This document shows, one piece after another, positions 17,101 to 23,998 of a stretch of DNA of 64,000 nucleotides. How positions within the stretch are numbered: position 1 is the first letter of the stretch; each line of letters starts with the position of its first letter. Made by a program: the position numbers and the translations under genes. The stretch is from Micromonospora sp. WMMD1155 (lineage in GTDB: Bacteria > Actinomycetota > Actinomycetes > Mycobacteriales > Micromonosporaceae), in assembly GCF_029581275.1 (NCBI RefSeq), contig NZ_CP120742.1:124001-188000 (forward strand), in the 5' to 3' direction. The notes beneath the pieces were generated by a model, which was not told where the DNA came from, ran no database searches, and was given only the letters and a program-made list of their open reading frames with translations.

Positions 17101-19008
17101 CAGCGCCTGCAGGACCTGCCACACCGTCTTGAAGCGCTGGTTGTCGGCGAGCGCCTTTTCCGGGGCCATGCCGGCGGGGATGGCGACCGGCAGGATGATG
17201 TAGCCGTAATTTTTGCCGGGAGCGAGGCGCATGACCCTCCCGACGGACTGGACGACGTCCACCACCGAGTTGCGGGGGTGGAGGAAGAGGACGGCGTCCA
17301 GGCTTGGTACGTCCACGCCCTCGGACAGGCAGCGGGCGTTGGACAGGATGCGGGCGTTGGCCGGGCCGGGGTCCTGCTTCAGCCAGTCGAGCAGCTTGTT
17401 GCGCCGCAGCGTGTTGAAGGTGCCGTCGACGTGCTCGACCTCGCAGCGCAGCACCTCGTCGTCGGCGTCGTCGTAGGCGTCGACCACCTCGGTGAAACGC
17501 TTGGCGATCGCCGTGGAGTCGGCGATGGAGCGGGCGAACGCTACGGCCCGTTTCATCGGTGCCTCGCCCTCGGTGAACCCGGAGCCGTCGGCGAACGTGC
17601 CGGTGCGCTTCGCCATCGCATTCCAGCAGCCGATGATCTTCGCAGCGTCGTCGAGCCTCAGCTCGGAGTCGCCGCCGGCGAGGCCTTGCTGCAGCGTCTT
17701 GGCGACCCTGCCCTCGTCCACGGTGAGGATGAGAACCTTGTAATCGGTGAGCAGACCCTGCTCGACGGCTTTTCCGAAGCCCAGCCGGTGGAATTCAGGG
17801 CCGTAGGTCGTCTCGTCGTCCATCGACGCCAGCAACGCGTCCGAGTTCCTCGCCTCGGACTTGGTGTCCTCGTTGTAGATCCGCGGGGTGGCGGTCATGT
17901 AGAGGCGGCGGTCGCCGCCGAGGTACGTGTCGTCGTGGACCCGGACGAACGAGGACTCGTCATGGCCGGCCAGCGTGACACCGGTTGTGCGGTGGGCTTC
18001 GTCGCACAGGATCAGGTCGAAGCGGGACAGCCCCTCGCGTTGAGCCGCCGCCACGGTTCCAATGGATTGGTAGGTGGAGAAGACCACGGTCAGCCCTGGC
18101 TCAGCCTCAACCCTGGCCATCTGTTCAATCAGGCGGTCGGGGTCGGTGGTGGCGGGCAGCGCCAGGTCGTAGGTGGCCATGTCGTTGTCGTCGCCGGTGG
18201 CGGCCCGCTGCTTGCCGACCTTGGTGTCCGAGCACACCGCGAACGCGCGCAGCGTCACCTCGGACTCGTATGACCATTCCCGGAGGCTTTGCGAGAGCAA
18301 TGCGATGGAGGGAACCAGGAAGAGCACGGTGGTGTGCTCTGACTCTCCAGCGACCGCGCGCTCGCGCTGCAGCCGTTCGGCGATCTTCAGGCTGGTGAAC
18401 GTCTTGCCGGTCCCGCACGCCATGATCAGCTTACCGCGATCGTGTGCGGCGAAGCGGGCGAAGACGTCGTCGATGGCCTCGCGCTGATGCTTGAGCGGTG
18501 ACTTCTTGGCCCGAAGGGTCATTTCGACGCGGCGGTTGACGGTGGGCATGTGCCACTGCACGGGGCTTTGCGCGATCTCGTCGAGTCCGATCCGCGTGAC
18601 AGGAACCTGCTGATCGGCTAGCGCTGCCTCAGCGTGGACGTTCCACTTGTCGGTCGTCGAGATGATCAGGCGGCGGGTGAAGCCACCCTTGCCGGAGGCG
18701 GTGAAGAAGGAGTCGATGTCCGCCTTCTCAACGGTGTGCTTCGGCTCGTAGAACTTGCACTGGATGGCGCAGTAGCCACCCGTCTCGCGGTCCTGCGCGA
18801 CCAGGTCGATGCCGACATCCCGCTTGTCGTGCTCCGTTCCAGGCCAGTCGGCCCACATCCACACCCGGCTGAACTGCTCGGTCCACTGCGGGTCGGTGCT
18901 CAGGTACTGGAGCATCAACTCTTCGAAGCCGATACCACGATCACGATTACTCAACGAGTTTTCGCGGATCGCCTTGATGACGTCATGCACGGTCGTGGTC
19001 GTCGTCAC
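14125..19008 (-). CDS. Type ISP restriction-modification enzyme (nuclease-helicase-methyltransferase)
   Basis: One 1627-residue chain combines cutting and protection, as in LlaBIII/LlaGI. Residues about 20-150 form an Mrr-like nuclease (Asp68 in DVGID, Gln83-x-Lys85 in IQCKFY). An SF2 translocase follows, with GTGKT at 199-203, DEAH at 336-339 and QSVGRVMRL. After a helical coupler, an N6-adenine methyltransferase has DPFVGTGTF near 915 and NPPY near 1018. The C-terminal 550 residues are the target-recognition part. Such enzymes methylate one strand of an asymmetric site and cut after two converging enzymes meet. The start is GTG at 19008, with only a weak upstream GGGA. The 3' half (about 14150-15950) is clearly richer in A/T than the 5' half. 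Confidence 0.92.
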   Translation of the reverse strand: MTTTTTVHDVIKAIRENSLSNRDRGIGFEELMLQYLSTDPQWTEQFSRVWMWADWPGTEHDKRDVGIDLVAQDRETGGYCAIQCKFYEPKHTVEKADIDSFFTASGKGGFTRRLIISTTDKWNVHAEAALADQQVPVTRIGLDEIAQSPVQWHMPTVNRRVEMTLRAKKSPLKHQREAIDDVFARFAAHDRGKLIMACGTGKTFTSLKIAERLQRERAVAGESEHTTVLFLVPSIALLSQSLREWSYESEVTLRAFAVCSDTKVGKQRAATGDDNDMATYDLALPATTDPDRLIEQMARVEAEPGLTVVFSTYQSIGTVAAAQREGLSRFDLILCDEAHRTTGVTLAGHDESSFVRVHDDTYLGGDRRLYMTATPRIYNEDTKSEARNSDALLASMDDETTYGPEFHRLGFGKAVEQGLLTDYKVLILTVDEGRVAKTLQQGLAGGDSELRLDDAAKIIGCWNAMAKRTGTFADGSGFTEGEAPMKRAVAFARSIADSTAIAKRFTEVVDAYDDADDEVLRCEVEHVDGTFNTLRRNKLLDWLKQDPGPANARILSNARCLSEGVDVPSLDAVLFLHPRNSVVDVVQSVGRVMRLAPGKNYGYIILPVAIPAGMAPEKALADNQRFKTVWQVLQALRAHDDRFNATVNQIELNKNKPDNKIGIGNIGPNDESIGDRDGSSTADSAEAAKAKEAQSAKHVQEALFSVTDWREAIYARIVDKVGQRQYWEDWARDIAQIAERHVTRIKAALTLPEKRSAFEEFLSELRLNINPGVNETDAIDMLAQHIVTKPVFDALFKDYGFAEHNPVSKAMQRMLNILDDQGIGAESKKLDEFYQSVRVRAEGIDNHEGRQWVIVELYDKFFKTALPKTADALGIVYTPVEVVDFIIRTSEQALNKHFGRSLSDEGVQIIDPFVGTGTFPVRLLQSGYIKPKDLLRKYMSELHANEIVLLAYYIAAINIEAAFHDLVGGDYRPFEGIVLTDTFQLAEGTAKLDGLDVLEGNSERAKKQQKQKLTVVVGNPPYSVGQDSQNDNNQNLKYEVLDGRIKQTYAALSTATNKNSLYDSYIRAIRWASDRIDDEGIVAFVSNGGYIDGNTADGLRKSLVAEFDTIYCYNLRGNQRTAGELSRREGGKIFGSGSRNTVAILILIKGGKEGARAGECKLHYRDIGEYLSREDKLRIVSSQSLETVEWTGLAPNAAGDWINQRDERFATFRLIGQKDKALRASSVFGTYSSGIKSGRDPWVYNFSERKLRDNIQLMVEFYNQQVNKFAEYRDASGMKNLTPAHVDAIIDLDARKISWNEADRGRIHKGDRYAFDPASVRAAIYRPFSKQWIYFNQRLNQRTYQLPTLFPTPEHKNLGFYNVGSGSAVPFSVLMTDALPDLHVTGAGSGGQFFPRYVYREIDTDGDLFTAFGQSARYERLDNITDSALNEYRKVHGDSKITKDDIFYYTYGLLHSPEYREQFAADLKKSLPRIPMVADFHGFAEGGRKLADLHIGYELAEPYPGIVETAAGDVSTTPLGQLYRVSKMKFARTKGVVDRSTILYNHRITLSNIPEEAYRYELGARSAIEWIIERYQVKTDKDSGIVNDPNDWADDPRYVVDLLKRIVTVSLETMKIVDGLPSMDILD

Positions 19009-19309
19009 TGCGCTTCGAGTCCCGTCACAGATGCCGGCAAGCCACCACTCGCCGGAGATGTCAGCCGGAGGTACGCGACTCTACCGTTACCGACCGCTCC
19101 TGTGGATTCCGCAGCTCCGACGGGCTCTTGGACAGCAGCCGACAGAAGCGGCATTCAGGCCCCGACGGTCAGGACGCGCAGGACTGTCTCCCCGGCGGGA
19201 AGCCGGCGCAGCCAGCCGGTCCGGCAAGGTCATAGGCGAGCTGGTAGGAGGCCGCGTTGAGGCAATGGCGAATCAGGGATCACCATTCTCGGTCATCCGC
19301 TGGCAGGGG

Positions 19310-19480
19310 CGGGCGGCCTTGCGGCAGCGGCGCGCCAGTCGGCGATCGTCTCGGTGACGTCGCCGAACAGCACGCCCGGCTGGATAGACATGCCGGGACT
19401 AACCAGCGTGTCGAGCAGCGTCGCTCCGGTGTGCGCGCCGATGACGGCGATCTCGACGACGCGCACCACTTCTTCTAGCG
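19310..19480 (-). pseudogene. DnaQ-like 3'-5' exonuclease scrap
   Basis: The minus strand reads RVVEIAVIGAHTGATLLDTL then VSPGMSIQPG, which matches the segment after the first catalytic motif of DnaQ/RNase T exonucleases. The preceding catalytic DxE motif and the rest of the domain are missing, and the sequence diverges after FGDVTETIADW. Truncated remnant. Confidence 0.45.
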
Positions 19481-19501
19481 GGTGCCGGGACGCGCTGCCT
19501 T

Positions 19502-19538
19502 GCGCATGAGGGCGTTGATGGCCAACGCCCTCATGCGC
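19502..19538. repeat. Perfect 16-bp hairpin
   Basis: Arms 19502-19517 and 19523-19538, loop ATGGC. No T-tract on either side, so it is not an ordinary intrinsic terminator. It is the strongest palindrome in the junction and may mark an insertion or recombination end. Confidence 0.55.
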
Positions 19539-19855
19539 GACACATCCCGCGCACCACCTTGGCGTTTTGGCCTCCCGAGGTACGTGGGGGCTCCGCCGTT
19601 CGAGCTGCTGTGACCAACGACCCCTACGTCCTCCTCACGCACGTGGGGGCACTCCGGCCAGCTGCCGGCACTGCAGTCGCTTCGGACCGCAGGAGAAGTG
19701 TCCAAGCTGGTCGCGGGTGGAGTTCACCAACAATCGACCCGAGTGAGCGGGCGCCGACGAGCGCTCACCGAGGACTGTAGGGGATGCCAGGCGACCATAG
19801 GGCGGGAGCGCCATGCTCCCAATCTGCTCCCAATGTAAGCCGCACATACGGCGAA

Positions 19856-19884
19856 GCCCGTTACCGATGACTCCGGTAACGGGC
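19856..19884 (-). terminator. Hairpin downstream of tRNA-Val fragment
   Basis: GCCCGTTACCG and its complement form a perfect 11-bp stem with a 7-base loop. It sits 25 bases past the tRNA 3' end on the minus strand, the usual place of a tRNA terminator, although no strong T-run follows. Confidence 0.6.
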
Positions 19885-19908
19885 TTCTGACCTGCAGAAA
19901 CTGAGAGT

Positions 19909-19960
19909 GGGCGATGCTGGTATCGAACCAGCGACCTCTTCGGTGTGAACGAAGCGCTCT
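19909..19960 (-). other. 3' fragment of tRNA-Val(CAC), probable attachment-site scar
   Basis: The minus strand carries the anticodon arm CTTCG-TTCACAC-CGAAG (anticodon CAC), variable loop, T-arm GCTGGTTCGATACCAGC and acceptor strand CATCGCCC. The acceptor 5' strand and most of the D-arm are absent, so no full tRNA can fold. Such 3' halves are what tRNA-targeting integrases leave at the distal end of an element. The intact tRNA-Val partner is not in the window. Confidence 0.75.
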
Positions 19961-20215
19961 CAAGCAAGCCGTTTCAGGAGCATCAGGCGAGCGCGTGCTG
20001 GGGTGCCTGTTCGTACCTGCAGCGGTTTGTGCCAGGGTGCGGGCGGGCTCATCGCGTTCTCCCCACCACCGCAGAGGTTGACGGGGTGCCAGGCCAGCAC
20101 GGACAGGCTGATGTGCCGCTACGAGCAGCTCGGCACCAGTATGGTTGCCGACGTCATAGGGGCTGTCCCCACGGTTCGTCTTCGTGGGCCAGGTCGGCCG
20201 ACGGATTCTAGGGCT

Positions 20216-20653
20216 TTAGAGGTCGTCGGGCCACCAGTGCGGATTAAGGCTCCTGCCGTGCCCGCGAGGGCAGGTTCCGTAGCCAGTGCTGGAGACTTTC
20301 CAGTGGTGGTAGCAGAACGGGGCGTCGCATTGACCGCAGAATCCGGCGTCGTCGTAGAAGCCTGCGCCGGTAACGGCGGCGTACCGGTACGGCTGGGTGA
20401 AGGCATCAGCGATCCGATCCGCACGCGCCAGGTCCACTGGCTGGCCGGAACCGTTGCCCGCCTCGATCCCAGAGAACAGCAGCCACCACTGCTGGCCTCC
20501 GTCGCGCTGCCGGGCGGCGTTGTAGGCGTCGCGCTGCGCCGGTGACCAGCGCGGCCAGTCTGCGGGCAGGGTACCGGGTGCGACGAGTTCGATGTGTGTT
20601 GCCGGTCGTCCACACACCGCGCACGGTGGTTCTGCTACGAAGGCCTCGGGCAT
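20216..20653 (-). CDS. Hypothetical protein with cysteine pairs
   Basis: 145 residues, soluble. Cysteine pairs CAVCGRP (about 10-16) and CGQCDAPFC (about 107-115), with HH in FCYHHWK, suggest one or two zinc-binding knuckles. The 5' flank gives AGGAGAAGATGAGTC before the ATG at 20653. A 14-bp hairpin (20711-20750) separates it from the gene upstream. It is the last gene of the minus-strand block and has no recognised family. Confidence 0.6.
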   Translation of the reverse strand: MPEAFVAEPPCAVCGRPATHIELVAPGTLPADWPRWSPAQRDAYNAARQRDGGQQWWLLFSGIEAGNGSGQPVDLARADRIADAFTQPYRYAAVTGAGFYDDAGFCGQCDAPFCYHHWKVSSTGYGTCPRGHGRSLNPHWWPDDL

Positions 20654-20710
20654 GACTCATCTTCTCCTATCTATTAGTTGAGGATGAAACGCCTTGGACG
20701 AGCAGGCGTT

Positions 20711-20750
20711 GATGTCGGCGGCGGGACGGGATTGTGCCGCCGCCGACATC
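20711..20750 (-). terminator. Intercistronic hairpin
   Basis: Perfect 14-bp stem (20711-20724 with 20737-20750), 12-base loop, between the stop at 20756 and the start at 20653. No T-run; it may end the upstream transcript, or protect or separate the two messages. Confidence 0.5.
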
Positions 20751-20755
20751 GCCGT

Positions 20756-22051
20756 CTACTGACAGTCTTGGGGTTTGGGTTGGTGGCTGCTGAGCATGCG
20801 TACGGTGGTGCTCAGCTTGATCGGCGCATCGTCGGGGCCCCTGAGGAAGGGGTGGATGTAGACGGGGCGGCGCAGCGCTCGGCCGGGGCCGTGGGCTTGG
20901 TTACGCCAGTGGCCGGAGACCCAGAACCGGCTGGTCTGGGAGCGCTCTTGGCTGCCTGGCGTCGGTTGCCCGTCTGAGCCTGTGGTGGTGCGGTGGCCGT
21001 GGATGCGCACGACGCGCACCTCGGGTACGGGTTTGTTGGTGCGGGCGTAGGTCTTGGCGACGGCTCTGTCGACTCGTGCCGTGGTGACGTCTGCGGTTTG
21101 CTGGGCGATTAGCAGCCACGTCGCGACCAGTGCTGCCGCCGGATGGTCACCGGGTATCAGGTGCTGTTCGGGGAGGTGGGTTGCGCTCGTCGGTGCGAGC
21201 CAGCCGACCTGTTCGCGTAGCCGTTGCAGCGGTTTGCCGTGCAGTCCGGCGCCGATGGTGCGGTAGAGGACTACTGTCCGGCCGTGGGGGGTGTCGGTCC
21301 AGGATGCGGCGGTGAGTTGCCGGTGTGTCACTGGCCGGGGCCAGATGAGTATTCCGTCGGTCGAGGGGATGAGGTCGCGGCTGATGCGTACGTCGGGCAG
21401 CTGTCCTGCGGCGTGTTCAGCCAGGTCGGTGAAGTCGTTGTCGATCCAGTAGAGGTGTGATCGTTCGAGGCCGGTGGCTATGTGCTGGCGTGTGTCGGTG
21501 ATTCCGAGCGGCGCGGGTAGGTTGTCGGTGCCTCGGTAGAAGCGGGTGAGCCGGTCGCGGACTTTGGGCAGCTCTGCGGCGGGGATGGTGGTTGCCGGCC
21601 AGGTGGTCGTCGTGATGAGCGTGCGGCCGGGGAGTCGGGCGTTGAGGAATGCGAGGTGAAGTTCCTCGATTCGCTGTCGGGCCTGTGGGTGGTGGGTGAG
21701 GCCGAGTTCCCGTACCGCGCGGTCGATGACCTTGTCGCTGCGACCCTCGTCGATGTGGGTTTGGCAGGCCGCGCATGCTGCCCAGGAGTCGCCGAAGTCT
21801 TGGACCAGCCCTGCGGTAGGGCCGATGGCAATGGCGGTCACCTCGCCGCCGTGCAGCGTCCAGATGGGGTATGGGTCGCCGCAGAAGTCGCAGTTTCGGC
21901 GCACGGTGTCGAGCTGGCTGACCGGGACGGGCGCTGGTTCGTGGCCGTCGGTGGCGAGGTGGGTCGGGTGCACGTAGGTGGGTGGCATGCCGAGGGTGTT
22001 CAGCGGGGAGAGGCAGGTCTGGCAGGCCATCTCTTCGTGCGGGGCGGTCAT
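20756..22051 (-). CDS. Hypothetical protein of the element
   Basis: 431 residues. An N-terminal zinc-finger-like stretch (CQTCLSPL, NCDFCGDPYPIW, CAACQTHIDEG; about 10-100) precedes a long unrecognised middle. The end reads RFWVSGHWRNQAHGPG then YIHPFLRGPDDAPI, a tail often seen in hypothetical proteins of actinomycete mobile elements. Its start overlaps the GGDEF stop by 4 bases (ATGA at 22048-22051), so it is coupled to that gene. A DNA- or RNA-binding role would fit the cysteines but is only inference. Confidence 0.62.
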   Translation of the reverse strand: MTAPHEEMACQTCLSPLNTLGMPPTYVHPTHLATDGHEPAPVPVSQLDTVRRNCDFCGDPYPIWTLHGGEVTAIAIGPTAGLVQDFGDSWAACAACQTHIDEGRSDKVIDRAVRELGLTHHPQARQRIEELHLAFLNARLPGRTLITTTTWPATTIPAAELPKVRDRLTRFYRGTDNLPAPLGITDTRQHIATGLERSHLYWIDNDFTDLAEHAAGQLPDVRISRDLIPSTDGILIWPRPVTHRQLTAASWTDTPHGRTVVLYRTIGAGLHGKPLQRLREQVGWLAPTSATHLPEQHLIPGDHPAAALVATWLLIAQQTADVTTARVDRAVAKTYARTNKPVPEVRVVRIHGHRTTTGSDGQPTPGSQERSQTSRFWVSGHWRNQAHGPGRALRRPVYIHPFLRGPDDAPIKLSTTVRMLSSHQPKPQDCQ

Positions 22052-22743
22052 GCCGTGGCCTCGCCGGCCGGCTGGTGCCGGTCGCGCAGGCGCGGTCCGC
22101 GACGGTGCTGCACGGGCGGCATGGTCATGCCTGGTTGGTAGATCGCGTGGCGGTTCCGGCCGGTTCGTTTGGCGTGGTACATGGCGATGTCGGCGCGGTG
22201 CAGGGCTACCTCGGTGAAGGGATCGCTGGTGTCGACGAGTGCCAGGCCAACGCTGGCGGTGATGGTGACCGTGGCGGGGTTGCTGTTTGCGGGAAGCGCG
22301 ATGGGCTGGGTGACGATGGTGGCGATGGTGTCGCCGATGCGGCCCAGGTCGTCGGTGCGGGCCGGCAGGAGTGCGGCGTATTCGTCGCCGGCGAGCCGCG
22401 CGGCGGCGCCTCCGTGAAGAGCGGCGATGTCGGTGATGCGGTCGGCGACTTCGATGAGGAGGTCGTCTCCCCGGCCGTGGCCGTGGGTGTCGTTGACGCG
22501 TTTGAAGCCGTCGAGGTCGATCAGGGCGACGATCAACGGCCGTGCGGGGCCGGTTTCGGCGAGGGTCGCGTGTGCGGCTTGCAGGCCGGCGCGGTTGAGC
22601 GTGCCGGTGAGCGGGTCGTGGAGCAGCGACCAGGTGGCGTGGGCGAGTTGGGTGCGGAGGCTGCGGATCGTCGGCCAGGCGGTGAGCCTGCCCAGGGCGA
22701 GCGCCACCACCGAGGTGGCGATCATGATCAGTGGTAGGGACAC
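22048..22743 (-). CDS. GGDEF-domain protein with one membrane segment
   Basis: 231 residues: a hydrophobic N-terminus (about 3-20), a short linker and a complete GGDEF fold. DPLTGTLNRAGL opens the domain, the metal-site LIDLDGFKRVND lies at 74-85, and the signature is AGDEY (118-122) instead of GGDEF. Diguanylate cyclases join two GTP into c-di-GMP; the first Gly is often changed without loss, but Tyr in place of Phe and the small size leave activity open. GTG start with AAGGAGG 6 bases before it, held inside a hairpin. Some other ICEs (SXT) carry cyclases too, where they affect biofilm growth. Confidence 0.8.
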   Translation of the reverse strand: MSLPLIMIATSVVALALGRLTAWPTIRSLRTQLAHATWSLLHDPLTGTLNRAGLQAAHATLAETGPARPLIVALIDLDGFKRVNDTHGHGRGDDLLIEVADRITDIAALHGGAAARLAGDEYAALLPARTDDLGRIGDTIATIVTQPIALPANSNPATVTITASVGLALVDTSDPFTEVALHRADIAMYHAKRTGRNRHAIYQPGMTMPPVQHRRGPRLRDRHQPAGEATA

Positions 22744-22744
22744 T

Positions 22745-22839
22745 GGGTTCCTCCTTTGCAGGAGAACCCGGGACGCGATCGTTTCGTAGGCGCCGCGTCC
22801 CGGGTCCTGATACGACGACGGCCCGCCTTAGGCGGGCCG
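22745..22839 (-). promoter_or_regulatory. Structured leader before the GGDEF gene
   Basis: In the transcript (complement) three stems follow each other: 22819-22839 (9 bp, loop of 3), 22766-22777 with 22794-22805 (12 bp perfect, 16-base loop) and 22745-22769 (10 bp with one bulge), whose 3' arm contains the Shine-Dalgarno bases. The second and third stems share 22766-22769 and cannot form together. This is the layout of a translational switch; no known riboswitch class was recognised. Confidence 0.5.
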
Positions 22840-23005
22840 GGTGTGCGAGGTCGTGCCGCTCAGGGCCACGGCATCGGTGATGACGACGACCTCACCGAGG
22901 AGGCGTCATCGGGGTGGTTCAGTCAGCAGTGCTCGTGATGGCGTGCCTGCGAGTTGGTTGCCGCCGTTGGCGCGCCATGCGACGTCGAGCAACCGGGAGT
23001 TGGTG

Positions 23006-23284
23006 TCAACGGCGCACCGGGTGCGCGGCCTGGTCGGCGCGGAGTCTGGCGGGTAGGTCGGCTGGTATCTCGGCGTAGGGCGCGACGGCTACAAGCACCT
23101 CAGCCGGGTCGCGAATTATCTCGATCCGGCCGAGGTGGATAGTGTCGGGCTGCTGATTAGGTTCGGTGACCGGGTCCCAGGTGAAATCGACGACGGTCGC
23201 GAAGTAGGTGCGGTGGGGGTTCCAGCCGACCTGGATGGTGTACCGCTCGAACCCGGGCTTGGGTGTGAGGGTGTACAGGCTCAT
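23006..23284 (-). CDS. Small hypothetical protein
   Basis: 92 residues with beta-rich character (ERYTIQVGWNPHRTYFATVV, then IHLGRIEIIRDPAEVL). AGGAAAGGC lies before the ATG at 23284. No family recognised. The 262 bases downstream carry the GGDEF leader; the 256 bases upstream (23285-23540) show no convincing gene. Confidence 0.6.
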   Translation of the reverse strand: MSLYTLTPKPGFERYTIQVGWNPHRTYFATVVDFTWDPVTEPNQQPDTIHLGRIEIIRDPAEVLVAVAPYAEIPADLPARLRADQAAHPVRR

Positions 23285-23540
23285 CAGTGCCTTTCCTGGG
23301 GTTGCTGCCCATGCCCCGTGCGCCCTGCGTCCGGAGCAGGTCCTGCTGCGGTGGGGCCGCTGGTCTGGGTGGATGTGCCGGGCTGCGGGATGCGTCGTCG
23401 TGGCTCACTCCCCCGTCGTGGCCGACGCTGTCGGGCAGCGGCTGGAACTGGTCCACGACAGCCGCGGAGGGAGCAGCGTGTGTCGCTGCGCCCCTGCCCC
23501 GCAGGGCGAGTGCCGATGCCGGCGGCAGGTGTGCCGATGC

Positions 23541-23993
23541 TCATCCCGGCAGGCGGCGGGAGCGTTCCTCCGCCATTTCGATGATCTTGTCGCGCCGTGC
23601 GGCGGGCAGGTCGGCGAGCAGGTCGACGTAGTGCTGTTCCTGGGCGGTGAGTGGTTCGGCGAACGCCGTCTTGTAGGCCAGGCGTGCTGCCTCGTGTGCA
23701 GCCTCGATAGGGCCGCTGTGGTCGTAGGCGGAGCAGACCTGGCGAAGTTGCGCGGCTGCCGTGAGCGGGTCTCGGGACAGGGTGGTGTCGTAGAGGCGGA
23801 AGTTCGCCGGAAGGTCGGCGGCGGTGATCGCGGTGATCAGACACAGGGTGGCCTGGACGTCGTAGGCGAAGGCCCCGGTGCGGATGGTCGTTTCCCCGCG
23901 GGCGCGCAGGGCGGCGCGTTCGGCGTGCCAACGCAGTCGGGCTTCTTCGGCGACGCGGGCCAGGGACAGCAGGATGCTGCGAATGGGATCCAC
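23541..23993 (-). CDS. Hypothetical helical protein
   Basis: 150 residues, mostly helical and charged; the stretches EARLRWHAERAALRARGE and AARRDKIIEMAEERSR could form coiled coil. GTG start with AGGAG 7 bases upstream and only 5 bases after the DUF4192 stop, so it belongs to the same operon. No family recognised. Confidence 0.6.
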   Translation of the reverse strand: MDPIRSILLSLARVAEEARLRWHAERAALRARGETTIRTGAFAYDVQATLCLITAITAADLPANFRLYDTTLSRDPLTAAAQLRQVCSAYDHSGPIEAAHEAARLAYKTAFAEPLTAQEQHYVDLLADLPAARRDKIIEMAEERSRRLPG

Positions 23994-23998
23994 CGTGG

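Larger units (their letters stand above)
19009..20215. other. Gene-poor junction with scars of earlier insertions
   Basis: Between the Type ISP gene and the first element gene no intact coding region is convincing. It holds an exonuclease scrap, a strong hairpin, a terminator and a tRNA-Val fragment (each listed separately). 19540-19850 and 19970-20215 show nothing recognisable. Confidence 0.6.

Noticed and set aside
16786..18273. Long plus-strand open frame opposite the Type ISP gene
   Set aside because: A shadow of high-GC codon bias; the minus-strand protein has complete helicase motifs across the same bases.
19909..19960. Functional tRNA-Val gene
   Set aside because: The acceptor 5' strand and D-arm are missing, so no cloverleaf can form.
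22745..22839. Known c-di-GMP (GEMM) riboswitch before the GGDEF gene
   Set aside because: The conserved loop and receptor motifs of GEMM aptamers are not present; only stems are seen.
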